A DNA stretch of 9,251 nucleotides, from contig CAMLOF010000102.1 in NCBI GenBank assembly GCA_946481585.1, positions 1-9,251 on the forward strand, given 5' to 3'. Each line of letters starts with the position of its first letter. The stretch's first letter is position 1. This document shows positions 6,722 to 9,251 of the stretch, piece after piece. A program made the translations under genes and the position numbers. The DNA comes from an uncultured Macromonas sp. (GTDB lineage: Bacteria; Pseudomonadota; Gammaproteobacteria; Burkholderiales; Burkholderiaceae). The notes beneath the pieces were generated by a model. It was given only the letters and a program-made list of their open reading frames with translations, was not told where the DNA came from and ran no database searches.

Positions 6722-7807
6722 ATGAGCAAGATCAAAGTGGTGGTGGTGGACGACTCTGCGTTGGTGCGCAGTCTCCTCACCGAAATCATCAACAAGCAGA
6801 CCGACATGGTCTGCATTGGCGCTGCGAACGACCCGTTGGCGGCGCGCGAAATGATCCGGGAATTGAACCCGGACGTCATCACCCTCGACGTAGAAATGCC
6901 CAAGATGGACGGGCTCGAGTTCCTGTCCCGCCTGATGCGCCTGCGCCCGATGCCGGTGGTCATGGTCTCTACACTGACCGAGCAAGGCGCCGACATCACC
7001 ATGCGCGCACTCGAAATGGGTGCCGTCGATTTTGTGGCCAAGCCACGCATAGGTGTGTCCACCGGTCTGCGCGAACTGGGTGACGAGATCGTCGAGAAAA
7101 TCCGCATTGCCAGCAAGGCGCGTGTGAGCAGGCATGTTTCAACGCCTGCGGCGCCAGCGGCCTCGGGCGACACGTCTGCTCCGGTCGCCCGGGTGATGAA
7201 CCGCCTGGCCTCGACGGAAAAGATCATTTGCGTGGGCGCGTCCACTGGCGGCACAGAGGCCATCAAGGAAATTCTGGTCCAGCTGCCTTCAGACTCCCCC
7301 GCCATCGTCATCACCCAGCACATGCCGGCGGGCTTCACCACCAGTTTTGCCGCACGGCTTGACTCTCTGTGCAAGATCCGGGTGTCTGAGGCACGTGACG
7401 GTGAACGCATACTGCCCGGCCACGCGTACATTGCGCCGGGGGGCAAGCAGTTCCAAATAGAACGCAGCGGCGCGAACTACGTAGCGGTGGTGGACGATTC
7501 CCCACCGGTGAACAGGCACAAGCCGTCGGTGGAGGTGCTGTTCAAGTCCTGCGCGAGAGTACTGGGCCCTAATGCGATTGGCGTCATGCTTACAGGCATG
7601 GGGGGCGACGGAGCTACAGCCATGCGGGAGATGCGCGATGCTGGAAGCTACAACATCGTGCAAGACGAAGCCAGTTGTATCGTCTTCGGCATGCCGAAAA
7701 TGGCAATTCAAGCAGGCGCCGCACACGAAGTGTTGCCGCTGACCCGCATTGCCCAGGCATTGATGGATCGGATCAACAGCACGGGCGGCGTTCGCCACCG
7801 CATCTGA
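6722..7807 (+). CDS. cheB: CheB protein-glutamate methylesterase/deamidase
   Basis: CheB removes methyl groups from receptor glutamates when phosphorylated by CheA. The receiver domain (about 3-120) has D10-D11, phospho-acceptor D56 in [14 protein letters not shown] near 83 and K108 in VAKPR. A linker (about 135-165) joins the methylesterase domain with catalytic S174 (GASTGG), H200 (TQHMP) and D296 (GMGGDG). The spacings of 26 and 96 residues are the same as in E. coli CheB (S164, H190, D286). The length of 361 is normal. It is the last gene of the operon, 23 bases after cheD. The bases before the ATG are pyrimidine-rich, with no recognisable Shine-Dalgarno, so translation may depend on coupling. 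The unknown minus-strand gene converges 15 bases downstream. Confidence 0.97.
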   Translation: MSKIKVVVVDDSALVRSLLTEIINKQTDMVCIGAANDPLAAREMIRELNPDVITLDVEMPKMDGLEFLSRLMRLRPMPVVMVSTLTEQGADITMRALEMGAVDFVAKPRIGVSTGLRELGDEIVEKIRIASKARVSRHVSTPAAPAASGDTSAPVARVMNRLASTEKIICVGASTGGTEAIKEILVQLPSDSPAIVITQHMPAGFTTSFAARLDSLCKIRVSEARDGERILPGHAYIAPGGKQFQIERSGANYVAVVDDSPPVNRHKPSVEVLFKSCARVLGPNAIGVMLTGMGGDGATAMREMRDAGSYNIVQDEASCIVFGMPKMAIQAGAAHEVLPLTRIAQALMDRINSTGGVRHRI

Positions 7808-7822
7808 AGCACCGAAGAATGG

Positions 7823-8548
7823 TCAGGCCTGGACGTTGACCACCTGACCCGGCGTGCGGCTGCTACCTGTGGCCGCCTGCCCTGCCGCATACGTTTCACT
7901 CACCTCTGAGGATTTGTCTGCAGCAGCAGCGACCTGAGCGCTCGCCTTTTCAGCCGCGTCGGCGGCACGTGCAGCCGCCGCCGCACGAGCCTCATCACCG
8001 ATCAGAACATCTACCGCAGCACGGCTGGCCGCCCACATGTTGGGCAGAAGGTCTTTGATCTGCGTGTCCAGTGCTTCCTGCACAGGGCTCTTGTATTCAA
8101 CGGGAAGCTCCCCCTTGAACCGGCGGATTTCGTCGGACTGCTGCTGTGCCACCTGAGGGTCGGTACGCCGGTTGCTCAGCGCCTGCTCCTCCACCTGGGC
8201 AGCGACCTGCTCGGTCTGAGCATCGTCACTGACCCGGTCGGTTTCTCTCTGTTGACCGCTGGCCTGAACCTGCTGCGCGGGCACCTGCCCACTGCGCTCG
8301 GGAGCCTGCGCATTGCTGTAGGTAACGGCTGTCTGGGCTTCTGCTGCCGGATCAACAGGCGGCAACGCGCTGGGCGCATATGTAGCCTGCACCTGGGCGG
8401 CATCCCCAGCGGAAACAACGGACGAGCCGGGGCGCGCGTTCTCGGGAGAGACAGCGTTGCTGGTCTTGGTGGCCGTGACAGGTTGTGCTTTGGTCGTGGG
8501 TGCCTGCTGTGGCCACGGCATCACCCCGATCGAAGAAATCGTCAACAT
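7823..8548 (-). CDS. Uncharacterised Ala/Gln-rich protein, sigma-28 regulon candidate
   Basis: I do not recognise this 241-residue protein. Residues 1 to about 135 are rich in Ala, Gln, Pro, Ser and Thr and are probably disordered. The short hydrophobic start MLTISSIGVMPWP lacks the charged n-region and long core of a signal peptide. Residues about 138-185 (SDEIRRFKGELPVEYKSPVQEALDTQ and following, with PNMWAASRAAVDVLI) look like the one ordered segment. After that comes an Ala-rich probable helix (about 186-212) and a polar tail ending VVNVQA. The start at 8548 is chosen because GAGGAG (8555-8560) lies 6 bases upstream. The longer frame to 8596 would begin at the predicted transcription start. 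A sigma-28-type promoter precedes it, so a motility or chemotaxis role is likely but unproved. Confidence 0.8.
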   Translation of the reverse strand: MLTISSIGVMPWPQQAPTTKAQPVTATKTSNAVSPENARPGSSVVSAGDAAQVQATYAPSALPPVDPAAEAQTAVTYSNAQAPERSGQVPAQQVQASGQQRETDRVSDDAQTEQVAAQVEEQALSNRRTDPQVAQQQSDEIRRFKGELPVEYKSPVQEALDTQIKDLLPNMWAASRAAVDVLIGDEARAAAAARAADAAEKASAQVAAAADKSSEVSETYAAGQAATGSSRTPGQVVNVQA

Positions 8549-8554
8549 CGTGAA

Positions 8555-8560
8555 CTCCTC
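8555..8560 (-). promoter_or_regulatory. Strong ribosome binding site deciding the start of the unknown gene
   Basis: On the minus strand GAGGAG lies 6 bases before ATG 8548. This favours the 241-residue product over the 257-residue reading from 8596. Confidence 0.8.
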
Positions 8561-8601
8561 ATCTGAGGTTTCCAAGCGGGGATTACCCCCGTTCAACCGG
8601 A

Positions 8602-8628
8602 GTATCGACTTCCTAAAGCAAAACTTTA
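8602..8628 (-). promoter_or_regulatory. Sigma-28 (FliA) promoter
   Basis: Read on the minus strand, TAAAGTTT (8628-8621) is followed by 11 bases and then GTCGATAC (8609-8602). The E. coli-type sigma-28 consensus is TAAAGTTT-N11-GCCGATAA, so the -35 element matches 8 of 8, the spacing is exact and the -10 element matches 6 of 8. The predicted start of transcription near 8595 leaves a leader of about 46 bases before ATG 8548. This is the clearest promoter in the window. It puts the unknown gene under flagellar class 3 control. Confidence 0.82.
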
Positions 8629-8630
8629 GG
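8612..8630. repeat. Palindrome overlapping the sigma-28 -35 element
   Basis: CCTAAAG (8612-8618) and CTTTAGG (8624-8630) are perfect 7-base inverted arms around the spacer CAAAA. The right arm contains most of the -35 element of the minus-strand promoter, and the left arm lies in the spacer between -35 and -10. The palindrome could be a repressor or activator site for this promoter or for the divergent ilvE gene. It may instead simply reflect the -35 sequence. Confidence 0.6.
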
Positions 8631-8644
8631 GGTGTTTTCAGGTT

Positions 8645-8671
8645 TTTTCAACAAATCGGAAACCGTAAAAT
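8645..8671 (+). promoter_or_regulatory. Possible sigma-70 promoter of ilvE
   Basis: TAAAAT at 8666-8671 matches the -10 consensus TATAAT at 5 of 6 positions. A weak -35 candidate, TTTTCA at 8645-8650, lies 15 bases upstream, which is shorter than ideal. The position, about 65 bases before the ilvE ATG, is reasonable for a housekeeping promoter. The evidence is modest. Confidence 0.35.
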
Positions 8672-8736
8672 GTGCGATGGCAGACACGGTCCATGCCAAC
8701 TAGGACCGGCAATTCCAACATTTACAAGGTTTCAAC

Positions 8737-9251
8737 ATGTCCGTGATCCCCTCCATGGCCGACCGCGACGGCAAAATCTGGATGGACGGCCAGATGGTCG
8801 ATTGGCGTGACGCCAAAATCCACGTGCTCACCCACACGTTGCACTATGGTTGCGGCGCCTTCGAGGGTGTGCGCGCCTACAACACGGTCAACGGTCCGGC
8901 CATCTTCCGCCTGGAGGAACACACCCAGCGCCTGTTCAACAGCGCCAAGATCCTGCGCATGAAGATTCCCTTCACCCAGGAACAGGTGAATGAGGCCCAG
9001 AAGGCCGTGATCCGCGAAAACAAGCTGGAAAGCGGCTACATCCGCCCGCTGACCTGGATTGGTGACAAAAAGCTGGGCGTGTCGCCCAAAGGCAACACCA
9101 TCCACCTGATGGTTGCCGCCTGGGCCTGGGGCGCGTACCTCGGTGAAGAAGGCATGAAGCGCGGCATCCGCGTCAAAACCAGCAGCTACACCCGCCACCA
9201 CGTCAACATCACCATGACGCAGGCCAAGGCGGTGAGCAACTACACCAACTC
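8737..9251 (+). CDS. ilvE: Branched-chain amino acid aminotransferase, 5' part
   Basis: The reading frame is open from ATG 8737 to the window end, giving the first 171 residues of a fold-type IV PLP enzyme of about 300. It transfers amino groups between leucine, isoleucine or valine and 2-oxoglutarate. Diagnostic segments are DGKIWMDGQMVDWRDAKIHV at 11-30, THTLHYGCGAFEGVRAY at 32-48, IFRLEEHTQRL at 56-66, SGYIRPLTWIG at 99-109, and QAKAVSNY, where K164 is the expected PLP-binding lysine. AAGG at 8726-8729 lies 7 bases before the start. It is metabolically unrelated to the chemotaxis genes and diverges from the unknown gene, so it marks the edge of the motility block. The gene is cut off by the window, not broken. 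Confidence 0.95.
   Translation, partial: MSVIPSMADRDGKIWMDGQMVDWRDAKIHVLTHTLHYGCGAFEGVRAYNTVNGPAIFRLEEHTQRLFNSAKILRMKIPFTQEQVNEAQKAVIRENKLESGYIRPLTWIGDKKLGVSPKGNTIHLMVAAWAWGAYLGEEGMKRGIRVKTSSYTRHHVNITMTQAKAVSNYTN

Noticed and set aside
7808..7822. A terminator between cheB and the convergent unknown gene
   Set aside because: The gap is only 15 bases and contains no stem-loop with a T-run.
7960..7980. CGGCGGC/GCCGCCG inverted repeat in the unknown gene
   Set aside because: It lies in a run of alanine codons, where GC-rich symmetry is expected from composition.

Overview
This window looks like a chromosomal segment from a motile, high-GC betaproteobacterium, most likely Burkholderiales and probably Comamonadaceae. 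That placement rests on GC-rich codon use, the style of the CheY, CheA and CheD proteins, and a sigma-28-like promoter of the beta/gamma type. The placement is inference; no 16S or other marker gene is present.

Layout, left to right. (1) Bases 1-39 are probably the last 12 codons of an unidentified plus-strand gene. (2) Bases 82-1832, minus strand, hold a two-gene two-component system: a soluble REC-histidine kinase (HisKA_3 type) followed, with a 4-base overlap, by a NarL/FixJ-type response regulator. (3) After a divergent intergenic region (1833-1983), a plus-strand chemotaxis operon runs from 1984 to 7807: a short CheZ-like phosphatase, cheY, cheA, cheR, cheD and cheB. (4) Convergent to cheB, with a 15-base gap, is an unrecognised Ala/Gln-rich 241-residue protein (7823-8548, minus). 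A very good sigma-28 (FliA) promoter precedes it, tying it to the flagellar/chemotaxis regulon. (5) Divergent from that gene is the 5' part of a branched-chain aminotransferase gene (ilvE, 8737 to the window end).

How the chemotaxis genes work together. CheA autophosphorylates and passes phosphate to CheY and CheB. The CheZ-like protein would dephosphorylate CheY-P. CheR and CheB set receptor methylation, and CheD deamidates receptor glutamines. All these enzymes are encoded here, but no cheW and no chemoreceptor lie between cheA and cheR, so those must be elsewhere.

The least ordinary signals are these: a 15-base-pair, 34-nucleotide hairpin inside the start of cheR; a FliM-like putative CheY-binding tail on the CheZ-like protein; near-identical C-terminal ends on the CheZ-like protein and CheD; a duplicated aromatic motif in the CheA linker; and the sigma-28 promoter of the unknown gene. 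I see no mobile element, CRISPR array, tRNA or rRNA. No gene-free stretch exceeds 300 bases.
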